A DNA stretch of 40,750 bases from assembly GCA_905235795.1 (NCBI GenBank), contig CAJOMS010000003.1:1-40750 (forward strand), in the 5' to 3' direction. The notes beneath the pieces are model-generated. The model was given only the letters and a program-made list of their open reading frames with translations. It was not told where the DNA came from and searched no databases. Position 1 is the first letter of the stretch. Every line of letters starts with the position of its first letter. Below, piece by piece: positions 23,192 to 30,302 of the stretch. This DNA is from an uncultured Clostridia bacterium. Lineage in GTDB: Bacteria > Bacillota > Clostridia > Christensenellales > Borkfalkiaceae. The translations under genes were made by a program, and so were the position numbers.

Positions 23192-23818
23192 CTAAATAAG
23201 TTGTTTAGTCTTGCTTACTTCCGATGAAGACGCGGGCTTTTCAGTCTTTACGTCGTTTAAATTGTATGTACAAGGGCGATATTCCTTGTCCAAAGAATAA
23301 CCGAGCTTATAGTTGACTTTGCCCTCTTTTACGAATATCATAAGCGCCTCCACAACGTTTTCTATAACGGCGTAGTGCATTTCTTCCTTGCTGCCTTCCG
23401 CCTCTACGGAAAACTCTATCATGCCCATCATCCCTTCGGGCGGACGTTCTGCCGCCGTCTTTTCCAAAAACTGCCTGTTTTCGACCATATTGCCCACCTT
23501 GCCGAGGTAAACCGTGGCTTTAACGCTGCGCAATTTTGAAATCGGGAACTTTTTGCCCATAACCTCTACTTCGTTTTCGCCAACTGTCAGCACGGGTTCC
23601 CTCTTAACGGGATTTTCGCGCAAGGTCTTGGGCGTGAGCACGATAAACAGTATGATAAACGCGTTAAGCGCGAGCATATACCACATTTTTGCGCTTATAA
23701 ACCAAGCGTCCATCAGCCCGAATAATGTTATGAGCACGGCAAACAGGACGAAATATTTCGTCCTACGCTTTACGTTGTACTCGATGTTAGGGTAAAATTT
23801 AATCTTTTCTTTTTCCAT
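23192..23818 (-). CDS. Membrane protein with cytosolic PH-like domain, function unknown
   Basis: I do not recognise this 208-residue protein. Two helices (about 21-42 and 46-62) are followed by a soluble domain whose pattern of short beta strands, including LTVGENEVEVMGKKFPISKLRSV, recalls bacterial PH domains of the YcxB/YdbS sort. The C-terminal 30 residues are Ser/Lys-rich and probably disordered. It lies between the degenerate DeoC-like protein (18-base gap) and the sirtuin (8-base gap), so it is cotranscribed with them. Confidence 0.7.
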   Translation of the reverse strand: MEKEKIKFYPNIEYNVKRRTKYFVLFAVLITLFGLMDAWFISAKMWYMLALNAFIILFIVLTPKTLRENPVKREPVLTVGENEVEVMGKKFPISKLRSVKATVYLGKVGNMVENRQFLEKTAAERPPEGMMGMIEFSVEAEGSKEEMHYAVIENVVEALMIFVKEGKVNYKLGYSLDKEYRPCTYNLNDVKTEKPASSSEVSKTKQLI

Positions 23819-23836
23819 AGTAGACCTCGTTTAAAT

Positions 23837-24757
23837 TTATACGTCGAGCCCGTCCAGCCTTTGGCGTGAAAGGGTACGGTAATCGGTTGTTATTATTCTG
23901 TCTGCACCCGCGTTGAAAAGCGTTTCCGCGTCCTCTGCCGTAGATATTTCGCCAACCACTTCAACGGGGCATTGTTCGCCCAAGGTATCGTAAAATATTT
24001 TTACGGCGTCCGCCGTTTTTCCGATGTCTGAAGCTTTATCTAATACCAGCTTGACTTTCTCAAACTTCATCAATTTAATTATAAGCGCAAGCCTCGTTGC
24101 CTTGTCGCTGCCCATCGTGCAAACGGGGAACATAGGCGTAACGCTGACTTTGCCCGAAAGCTTTTTTAAAGTCTTTAATTTCTTTTCGAGCGGGTGGGTG
24201 TTTCCGCTTGAAAAATCCGACAGGTTAAGGCACACCGCCACCGACGCCTTTTGTCTGGAAGCCTCGCGAATCTCACATAAAACGGCTTTTCTGCTTCCGC
24301 CGCCGTAGGGGTAATCGATGAGCGTCTCTATCTTTACGATCTGCGGCAGCTGCCTTTTTGCCGCAGGGATGAGGCACGGCAAGGTTACGACTTTTGCCCT
24401 TGCTTCCTGACTTAATTTTCTAAAATCGTTGCGTATATCCGCTGCCGATTCAAGCCCCGTTATAAGCCCGTCTATTTTTGCAAGCACTTTTTTTGTGCGG
24501 TACTCTTTATATTCCTTTTCGAGTTTTTTGTACTCCTCGCTCTCCTCTACGCGGATAAAGGGATTTTCATAGGTTCCGCCGAAATAATCTTCCGCCGTTT
24601 TGTCGGGCACGGCGCCGCTGAAAATCTCCGTGGGAATTTCATCCGGCAAACTTCCCGTCTCCACCTCGCCCGCGCCGTAAAATCCCGAATCGGCAGGCGA
24701 ATTGATATTAAAATATTCCGTTCCGCTATTGTCGTTTGTTTCCGTTTCAATGTCCAT
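23837..24757 (-). CDS. Degenerate DeoC-like TIM-barrel protein with disordered N-terminus
   Basis: First gene of the minus-strand run down to murF. Residues 1-75 are acidic, Gly/Ser-rich and probably unfolded; a coiled coil (about 75-110) follows. Residues about 120-306 read like the deoxyribose-phosphate aldolase barrel: LPCLIPAAKRQL, IDYPYGGGSRKAVLCEI, and a final VEVVGEISTAEDAETLFNAGADRI in place of the family's VKASGGI. The second catalytic lysine is Glu (VE for VK), and the first is not evident, so I infer no aldolase activity. It may be a scaffold or ligand-binding protein. RBS AGGAGG precedes ATG. Confidence 0.6.
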   Translation of the reverse strand: MDIETETNDNSGTEYFNINSPADSGFYGAGEVETGSLPDEIPTEIFSGAVPDKTAEDYFGGTYENPFIRVEESEEYKKLEKEYKEYRTKKVLAKIDGLITGLESAADIRNDFRKLSQEARAKVVTLPCLIPAAKRQLPQIVKIETLIDYPYGGGSRKAVLCEIREASRQKASVAVCLNLSDFSSGNTHPLEKKLKTLKKLSGKVSVTPMFPVCTMGSDKATRLALIIKLMKFEKVKLVLDKASDIGKTADAVKIFYDTLGEQCPVEVVGEISTAEDAETLFNAGADRIITTDYRTLSRQRLDGLDV

Positions 24758-24951
24758 AATTCACTCCTCCTGAATTGAAAATATGTACGCCGTAAACAAA
24801 CGCTACCTAATATATTGCCATAACGAAAATTTTAATACAACAAAATTTTTTGTTTTGCGACTAAATCTCCCCTCCGTTACCCGCAAAGAATTGATACAAT
24901 CAGATATATCCGCAGCCGAGAATTCGACTAAAATAAAAGGGGGGATGCAAC

Positions 24952-25365
24952 TTGGCAGACTTTATTATAGGTTTTTTATCTTTTGCCGCGGTTTTTGCCG
25001 CATGCTATTCCGCGGGCTATGCGGTTACACGCGTTAAAATTAGCAAAAAGCGCCGCGCCGCACCGAAGCCGCAACCCGCGCCCGCCGCGGAACCGACGAA
25101 GGTATATTACGTATCTCCACCGCCCAAGCCCAAAAAGAAGCAGAAAAAGAAACTTTCCGTTCCCAAAGCCGTACTCGCGCCAAAGGGCACGTACGTAATA
25201 ACGGGCGCAGATAATTGCAAGCAGAAAGAATCTTTACCAAAGAGCGGTAAAACTGCGGGAAAGTGCGACAACGCGGGCATAGACGATATGCCGGATATCA
25301 GTCCGCCTTCTCGCCCTCTCCCCACAACCTCTCGAGGTGATAAAACAAGCGCTGGTCGTCGTTGA
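24952..25365 (+). CDS. Small proline/lysine-rich membrane protein
   Basis: Hypothetical 137-residue protein with one N-terminal helix (residues 4-24), then a basic Pro/Lys-rich cytosolic tail. The TTG start at 24952 is chosen because AAGGGGGG lies seven bases before it; the nearby ATG at 24945 is out of frame. Its last 23 codons overlap the 3' end of rsfS on the other strand (25298-25365), so its C-terminus may be fortuitous. It is the only plus-strand gene between 16245 and 26887. No family is recognised. Confidence 0.5.
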   Translation: MADFIIGFLSFAAVFAACYSAGYAVTRVKISKKRRAAPKPQPAPAAEPTKVYYVSPPPKPKKKQKKKLSVPKAVLAPKGTYVITGADNCKQKESLPKSGKTAGKCDNAGIDDMPDISPPSRPLPTTSRGDKTSAGRR

Positions 25366-25636
25366 AGATGTGAACGATAACGTCGCCGTAATCGAGCACC
25401 GCCCAGCGTCCTTCCTGAACGCCCTCTCTGCGGCTAACGACCGCGCCGAGATTTTTTTCAACCTGTTCTTCAACGTTTTCGGCAAGAGCGCGCACCTGCG
25501 TTTGAGATCTGCCGCTGGCGATGACGAAATAATCGGCAAGGCTGCTTTTTTCGGAAATATTTATTTTTACTACGTCGTGTGCTTTTTTAGCGTTCAATAC
25601 GCTGCAAATTTCTTTTACAAGTTTTTCAGAATCCAT
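25298..25636 (-). CDS. rsfS: Ribosomal silencing factor RsfS
   Basis: Binds ribosomal protein uL14 and blocks joining of ribosomal subunits during starvation. The 112 residues include KAHDVVKINI, the conserved DYFVIASGRSQTQVRA and GRWAVLDYGDVIVHIF, covering the whole family. It follows the nadD-yqeK fusion by 30 bases, the normal nadD-yqeK-rsfS order of Bacillota. Confidence 0.95.
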   Translation of the reverse strand: MDSEKLVKEICSVLNAKKAHDVVKINISEKSSLADYFVIASGRSQTQVRALAENVEEQVEKNLGAVVSRREGVQEGRWAVLDYGDVIVHIFNDDQRLFYHLERLWGEGEKAD

Positions 25637-25666
25637 AATTCTCCCGTTTTCCCCAAAAGGGGCAAT

Positions 25667-26791
25667 TCAATTATTTTCGTAATATTCGCAGGCAAGTTCT
25701 GTAAGGTAATACACCCCGCCCGCCTGCAACGATTGCTTCAGATGTTTGTAACCTTGCACAATGCACTCTCTGAAACCTTTTTCAAAATCTTCCTCAACCG
25801 CTTTACGCAATTTGTTTACGCCGAAATAATTTCTGTTCCTTTCGAGCAGGTCGGCTGTATATATCACCTTTTCAAGCGACGACATATTCGGTCTGCCCGT
25901 CGTGTGATATTTGATGGCGGAAAGCACGTCCTCATCCGTTATTCCTAAAACCGTGCGAGCAATATATTCGCCTAAAAAAGCGTGTACGACGGACGCGGGC
26001 ATATCTTCCGGAACGGTAAACTCCGGGAATTCCTGCAGAGACGTATATTTTGCCACGTCGTGCAGCAACGCCGCCGTTATTACTTTGTCTCTGTCCAGCC
26101 CGACTTGTCCGTTTATATTAAGCGCGCACTCTATAACGCCGGCAGTATGATACCGCCTTTTCTCCTTGAGCCGTTGCTTTACGTATTCGAACTTTTCGTC
26201 TCCCTTGTACAACTCGTGCTCTTTAATGTACTCCAATACCTTTTCGGGAACGTTTTCAGCCGCGCACCCAAGCATAAGACAGTAGCGAATGTAAGTAGAG
26301 GTCGTTCCGTCACCCGTAAACGATAGAATTTTTGCCTTATAGCCGTACTTCTTTTCAAACGCGGCGTTGCAAGTAATGAGTTTTTCGGTAAACTCGCCCC
26401 TCGATACCACGACTATTCCCGCTTTTTCGGCTATTATTTCCGGGTGGCGCCAAGTATCGAAGCTAAAAAACGAATCCCCTCCTATCAAAAAGAACGATTC
26501 GTCGTCGGGGTACAGCTCTCTGAAATGCTCCACTGTGAGGTAGGTATAACTGTTTCCTCCGCGCAGAATCTCGTAATCGCTTACTTCCACCCTTTCGTCA
26601 AACGAAAACGCGAGTTTTGCCATGTTGAACCTATGTTCCCAGCAAACCGTCGCGTCCGCCTTATGCGGAGGAACGAAGGAAGGTAAAACTATTAATTTAT
26701 CTGGTGCAAGCTCCTTTAACGCGCCGCGCACGAGTTTAACGTGTTCTTCGTGTACGGGATCGAACGTGCCGCCGTATAAAACTATTTTCAT
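25667..26791 (-). CDS. nadD: Fusion of nicotinate-nucleotide adenylyltransferase (NadD) and HD-domain hydrolase (YqeK)
   Basis: N-terminal half (about 1-195): NadD, which adenylates nicotinate mononucleotide in NAD synthesis, with GGTFDPVHEEH (7-17), VPPHK, IGGDSFF and the TTSTYIR phosphate-binding motif. C-terminal half (about 205-374): YqeK-type HD hydrolase (symmetrical Ap4A hydrolysis is known for this family) with RRYHTAGV, LLHDVAKY and IKYHTTG. In Bacillus these are separate adjacent genes. An alternative GTG at 26809 is rejected because it lies within the predicted promoter. ATG at 26791 gives the standard NadD N-terminus, yet I see no Shine-Dalgarno site before it. Confidence 0.94.
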   Translation of the reverse strand: MKIVLYGGTFDPVHEEHVKLVRGALKELAPDKLIVLPSFVPPHKADATVCWEHRFNMAKLAFSFDERVEVSDYEILRGGNSYTYLTVEHFRELYPDDESFFLIGGDSFFSFDTWRHPEIIAEKAGIVVVSRGEFTEKLITCNAAFEKKYGYKAKILSFTGDGTTSTYIRYCLMLGCAAENVPEKVLEYIKEHELYKGDEKFEYVKQRLKEKRRYHTAGVIECALNINGQVGLDRDKVITAALLHDVAKYTSLQEFPEFTVPEDMPASVVHAFLGEYIARTVLGITDEDVLSAIKYHTTGRPNMSSLEKVIYTADLLERNRNYFGVNKLRKAVEEDFEKGFRECIVQGYKHLKQSLQAGGVYYLTELACEYYENN

Positions 26792-26799
26792 TATTTTAT

Positions 26800-26828
26800 A
26801 TTTTAACACATTAGTTATTTTTTTACAA
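26800..26828 (-). promoter_or_regulatory. Promoter for nadD-yqeK, implying a near-leaderless mRNA
   Basis: TTGTAA (26823-26828), 17 bases, then TAAAAT (26800-26805) preceded by an extended-10 TG. The first transcribed base would be near 26793, two bases before ATG at 26791. The absence of a Shine-Dalgarno site agrees with that. Confidence 0.5.
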
Positions 26829-26835
26829 GTTTAAT

Positions 26836-26865
26836 TTGCTTCATTCGGTAAATAATAATTATACT
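26836..26865 (+). promoter_or_regulatory. Promoter for the membrane protein gene at 26888
   Basis: TTGCTT (26836-26841), an 18-base spacer and TATACT (26860-26865). The leader has ACGAGG seven bases before ATG. It diverges from the nadD promoter with only a few bases between the two -35 elements. Confidence 0.55.
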
Positions 26866-26887
26866 GTTTTATGAACGAGGTATTCGC

Positions 26888-27688
26888 ATGAAAAAACAAA
26901 TCATTCCCACCGCGCTCGACACGTTGCTCGTTTTTACGGCAACAGCCGCCGCAACGTTTACGGCTTTGCGCTATTACCTTAAAATATTATGGCTTTCGGC
27001 GGCGCTTGCGGCGTTTATTGGCTTTGCTACGGCAACGCTTTTTTTCGTAATTTCTTACGGAAAGATAACTCGGTCCGCCATGTCCTCGCGGGATGCCGAG
27101 CAAATGGCTCGGCTTTTGGATACCCTGTGCGTCCTTTCCGCAGACGAGCTAAGCGCTTACTTCAAACGGCTGCTGCGTAATGCCGGCGTGGGAACTTACG
27201 AAGATAACGGCACCTTGGTCTTGCGGAATATAAACGCGGAATTGCGTTATTACTTCACTTTTTCCGAAGTTACCGAGGGCAAGATAGTGGAATTTTACAA
27301 GCAAACGAAAGCCGGCAGAAACGTGCTCGTCGTGGGGCGCGGCTTCGATGAAAGGACAAAAAAGCTTTCCGCTCGCTTTGCGGGTAGAATAATGCTTGCG
27401 GACGGGGCGACGCTTTACCGCGCCGCGAAAAAATACGACGTATTTCCCTCAGAATTATTGAATTTAAAAGAGCCGGAAAGGGAAAAACTCGTCCTTAAAG
27501 AAGTGTTTTGCAAAAAGCGCGCAAAACGGTATTTACTCTACGGGCTGACGCTTGAATTTTTCAGTTTTTTCGTGTTTTACCCCGTTTATTACATTTTCTT
27601 CGGCGGGGCGATGATAATGCTTTCCGTCATTTGTTTCTTCTTCGGAAACGCTCCCTCGCAGGAAAAATTCAACCCGTTCAACGTATAA
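26888..27688 (+). CDS. Four-helix membrane protein, function unknown
   Basis: I do not recognise this 266-residue protein. Two N-terminal helices (about 8-30 and 33-56) and two C-terminal helices (about 217-253) flank a cytosolic domain of roughly 150 residues. That domain contains alternating strands such as NVLVVGRGFDERT, and its layout recalls membrane proteins with an Mrr-like restriction fold, though I see no nuclease motif. It has its own promoter, and the strong convergent terminator follows. Confidence 0.7.
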   Translation: MKKQIIPTALDTLLVFTATAAATFTALRYYLKILWLSAALAAFIGFATATLFFVISYGKITRSAMSSRDAEQMARLLDTLCVLSADELSAYFKRLLRNAGVGTYEDNGTLVLRNINAELRYYFTFSEVTEGKIVEFYKQTKAGRNVLVVGRGFDERTKKLSARFAGRIMLADGATLYRAAKKYDVFPSELLNLKEPEREKLVLKEVFCKKRAKRYLLYGLTLEFFSFFVFYPVYYIFFGGAMIMLSVICFFFGNAPSQEKFNPFNV

Positions 27689-27704
27689 GGATTTTATGTA
27701 ATTT

Positions 27705-27745
27705 ATAAAGCAAGCGCCCGCGAAAATCGCGGGCGCTTGCTTTAT
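27705..27745. terminator. Bidirectional terminator, 19-bp perfect stem
   Basis: A perfect 19-base-pair hairpin with a three-base AAA loop. Its arms start ATAAAGC and end GCTTTAT, so a T-containing tail is present on both strands. It separates the convergent genes at 26888-27688 and 27760-28428. Confidence 0.93.
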
Positions 27746-27759
27746 ACAACGTTGTCAAA

Positions 27760-28428
27760 TTATTGCGTAACTATTCTGTCTGCCGAAAAACTCTCGGCAT
27801 TGTACCTCTTTAAAATTTCGGTAAGAGCGCGGTTTTCCTGTTCTAAAAGATCTGCCTTGCGCTTTAATTCAACGTTTTCATCGCGAACCGATCTCGAAAT
27901 GTTATCTACGAGCTTGTTTATGCTCGTTTTAAGCTGTTTCATTATTATATCCGGCACCTTCACGTCGGCACCCGAGGGGCCCGCAGGTAACGCCACGCCC
28001 ATCTCCGTAGCCGTTTTGTCGATAAGCTCGGGATCGTTTTTCAAAATATTTCTGTACTTATTCTGATACCTTAAAGAAAGCTTTTCGTCCCCGCCGGAAA
28101 GTTCGGATATAACTCTCCTGACGGACTTATTTTGCCTTTTTCCGTTTAAAATCTTGTCGATCAGGAACTTTTCCTCGTCTTTGTCAAAGGCTTTCGGTCG
28201 GCTTACTGCGGGCAAATTCTTGAAATATTTGTTTTTAAGCTCCTCGTCTTGCGAACACATGCGAATGAACTCGTAATAAAAATTTCTTACCGAACCTTTC
28301 GCCCTGCCGTGCTTTTTTGCAAAATCTTCAAAAACAACGGTCAATTTTTCATTGTTTATCTTAGCCTGTTCGGCGGCAGACGCCAATTCGGCAACTTCGT
28401 CATCGGTAAAACCCATTAACGTTTTCAT
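27760..28428 (-). CDS. Putative DNA-binding protein with HTH-like N-terminus and C-terminal coiled coil
   Basis: 222-residue protein of unrecognised family. The N-terminal FTDDEVAEL, VVFEDFAKKHGRAKGSVRNFYY and a second repeat-like stretch KDEEKFLIDKILNGKRQNKSVRRVI resemble the Myb/SANT-type helix-turn-helix of Bacillota prespore regulators of the RsfA type. The last 70 residues (about 150-215) form a probable coiled coil ending in a Glu/Leu heptad pattern. This is a resemblance only. It is divergent from the hypothetical gene at 28511, with 82 bases between them. Confidence 0.6.
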   Translation of the reverse strand: MKTLMGFTDDEVAELASAAEQAKINNEKLTVVFEDFAKKHGRAKGSVRNFYYEFIRMCSQDEELKNKYFKNLPAVSRPKAFDKDEEKFLIDKILNGKRQNKSVRRVISELSGGDEKLSLRYQNKYRNILKNDPELIDKTATEMGVALPAGPSGADVKVPDIIMKQLKTSINKLVDNISRSVRDENVELKRKADLLEQENRALTEILKRYNAESFSADRIVTQ

Positions 28429-28461
28429 ATACAGAACCTCCGTTTTTTGATGATATTAATA

Positions 28462-28489
28462 TTGACATAAAAGCGTGATTTCATACATA
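28462..28489 (+). promoter_or_regulatory. Possible promoter of the hypothetical gene at 28511
   Basis: A perfect -35 TTGACA (28462-28467) is followed after 16 bases by TACATA (28484-28489), a poor -10. The coding sequence starts 22 bases later with AGAGGTGAG as its ribosome-binding site. Confidence 0.4.
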
Positions 28490-28510
28490 CATTAAACAAA
28501 GAGGTGAGAA

Positions 28511-29419
28511 ATGAAACTGTACGTTCAGGCAAACGAAAATTTCGCCATGCGCGCCGACGGGGAATTTTTGGGCAATTTTAAAACAACGGCAGCAATAGAT
28601 TCCGTCGTCCCCGCTTACTTTGAAATTTTGCCGCACTTTTTCGGGGAGCCGTTTTGCTTTTATTTAAATTACCGCCCTAAATCACACAAAAACGCCGTTT
28701 TTTACACTCTGCCGCAAGGAGACGTTTTGCTGAGCGTTACCTTTTTGCCGCAAAAAAACAACGGTTTTAAACTGCTGTATCAAACGTATTTGGAACCCCT
28801 CGACGCCTTGATAACCGTGTATCGGGACGGAGCTGTAAAGCTCGTTGCCGAAAATTCACACGATGCGGAAACGGTAAACATACCTTTTGGCGCCGAAGAT
28901 TTTGCCGCCGAAGTTTTTAACGGCGATATAGCCGTCTACTCGCGGAGCGGGCAAAAATTCGCCTGCATTTTCCGTGCCGAAGATCTTTCTCTCAAATTCT
29001 TTAAAATTGTTGACGATTTGGAATTTACCCCCGTTTTTCGCACAAAAACGCGCTTGGGCGGCATAGAGCGCACCACGGCGTTTTGCGAATGGTCGCCCGA
29101 TAAAAACGGCTTTTCGGCAAGCGTGAACAATATAGAGCGCGAGAACCCGTGGGAGCCTTCCTCAGACGAAAAATTTGCCAAACGCGCTTTTTTTGAGCGA
29201 ATACAAAACAAATTGCCCGTTGACGAGATGCTCTCGCCCGACCTTTTACCCAACAAGGACCTTTTAGCCGATTTTCTCGGTTCTTTCGACCGCGTTCTTC
29301 CGGATTTCTGCACGGAAAAAGGCGTTCTGCTTTCCTATAAAGGTGAGCAAACACGCCTTGTTAAATGTTTCGATCTCGATTTTGAAAACGGTAAAATTTG
29401 CAATTTACGTGAGATTTAG
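28511..29419 (+). CDS. Hypothetical protein, no recognised domain
   Basis: A 302-residue protein, apparently cytosolic, with no signal peptide or transmembrane helix. It looks beta-rich in the first two-thirds (short alternating strands, several FxVY-type turns) and helical toward its end. AGAGGTGAG precedes ATG at a good distance. Its TAG stop overlaps the TAA stop of the convergent CPBP gene, so no terminator fits between them. The protein reads as an ordinary coding sequence; I can name no family or function. Confidence 0.65.
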   Translation: MKLYVQANENFAMRADGEFLGNFKTTAAIDSVVPAYFEILPHFFGEPFCFYLNYRPKSHKNAVFYTLPQGDVLLSVTFLPQKNNGFKLLYQTYLEPLDALITVYRDGAVKLVAENSHDAETVNIPFGAEDFAAEVFNGDIAVYSRSGQKFACIFRAEDLSLKFFKIVDDLEFTPVFRTKTRLGGIERTTAFCEWSPDKNGFSASVNNIERENPWEPSSDEKFAKRAFFERIQNKLPVDEMLSPDLLPNKDLLADFLGSFDRVLPDFCTEKGVLLSYKGEQTRLVKCFDLDFENGKICNLREI

Positions 29420-30297
29420 GCCACTTTTAAAAGTTCTGCCGTAAACTCATCGTCATTGCCGAGCATGCCGTAAGCGGAACGCGGATCCCTATCCGAAAGG
29501 AAAGCGACCGCCACGAGATAAGCTCCCACTATAACGCCGACTACCGCCGTGCATATTACTTGCGGGGTAGTCCACATTGTGCCGCTCCCGCAATATTCAA
29601 CCAACATACCGCAAAAATTATAAATTACGTGCGCGGCTGCGGCGTAAAACACGTTGCCCGTTTTCGCTACGATTATACCGCACATAGAGCCTATCAAAAA
29701 CGTATAGCCCACCTGCAAAAAGGTTCCGCCGATATTCCCGCCGAACAGATTTACGAGATGTGTGAGCGCGAATATTCCGCCGGAAAACGCTATCGTCCAG
29801 AACACCGGCCTGCGCTGTAAAAACGCCCATTTAGGGCTTTTTATTTTTTTTATTTTTATAAGGACGAGCGGAAAAATAACGCCCCTGAAGGCTATTTCTT
29901 CAAACAGTCCCACTCCCACGCACCATAGCGTGAACGACGCTATTTCAAAAAATTTTGCATCCACGTTGCAATTTCCCGAAAAATACGAAACGAAAGGAAA
30001 GTTGTTTATTGAAATTATAAGCGCAGGCAAAACGGCGAGGTAGGCTATCGCGTTAAACTGCTTAGGCCATAGTCTGAAACCGAACTGCAACGCAAAATAC
30101 ACCATGAGTACGCAGAACAACAGCCTTTCCACGCCGTCGGCAAGTAAAAACACGAATTCGTTATCGCCCTTGTAAAACCAGCCCAGAATTATGCGCGTGG
30201 GGAAAGTTACGATGCCTATTATGAAAAGCATCATTATCGCCGCCATTTGCACGGGCTCTTTAAAAACGGATTTTCTGTACGTTTGCTTTATTTTCAT
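29416..30297 (-). CDS. CPBP-family intramembrane metalloprotease (CAAX protease / Abi type)
   Basis: Integral membrane protein of 293 residues with about seven or eight helices. The family motifs are all present: EEIAFRG with two adjacent Glu and the Arg, then ALTHLVNLF (H and N), then AAAHVIYN. These form the glutamate/histidine metal site of CPBP proteases, which include CAAX-processing enzymes and bacteriocin-immunity proteins. It is the last gene of the surface/export run and starts five bases after the beta-helix protein. A role in processing or protecting against a product of that run is inference. Confidence 0.93.
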   Translation of the reverse strand: MKIKQTYRKSVFKEPVQMAAIMMLFIIGIVTFPTRIILGWFYKGDNEFVFLLADGVERLLFCVLMVYFALQFGFRLWPKQFNAIAYLAVLPALIISINNFPFVSYFSGNCNVDAKFFEIASFTLWCVGVGLFEEIAFRGVIFPLVLIKIKKIKSPKWAFLQRRPVFWTIAFSGGIFALTHLVNLFGGNIGGTFLQVGYTFLIGSMCGIIVAKTGNVFYAAAAHVIYNFCGMLVEYCGSGTMWTTPQVICTAVVGVIVGAYLVAVAFLSDRDPRSAYGMLGNDDEFTAELLKVA

Positions 30298-30302
30298 ATT
30301 GA

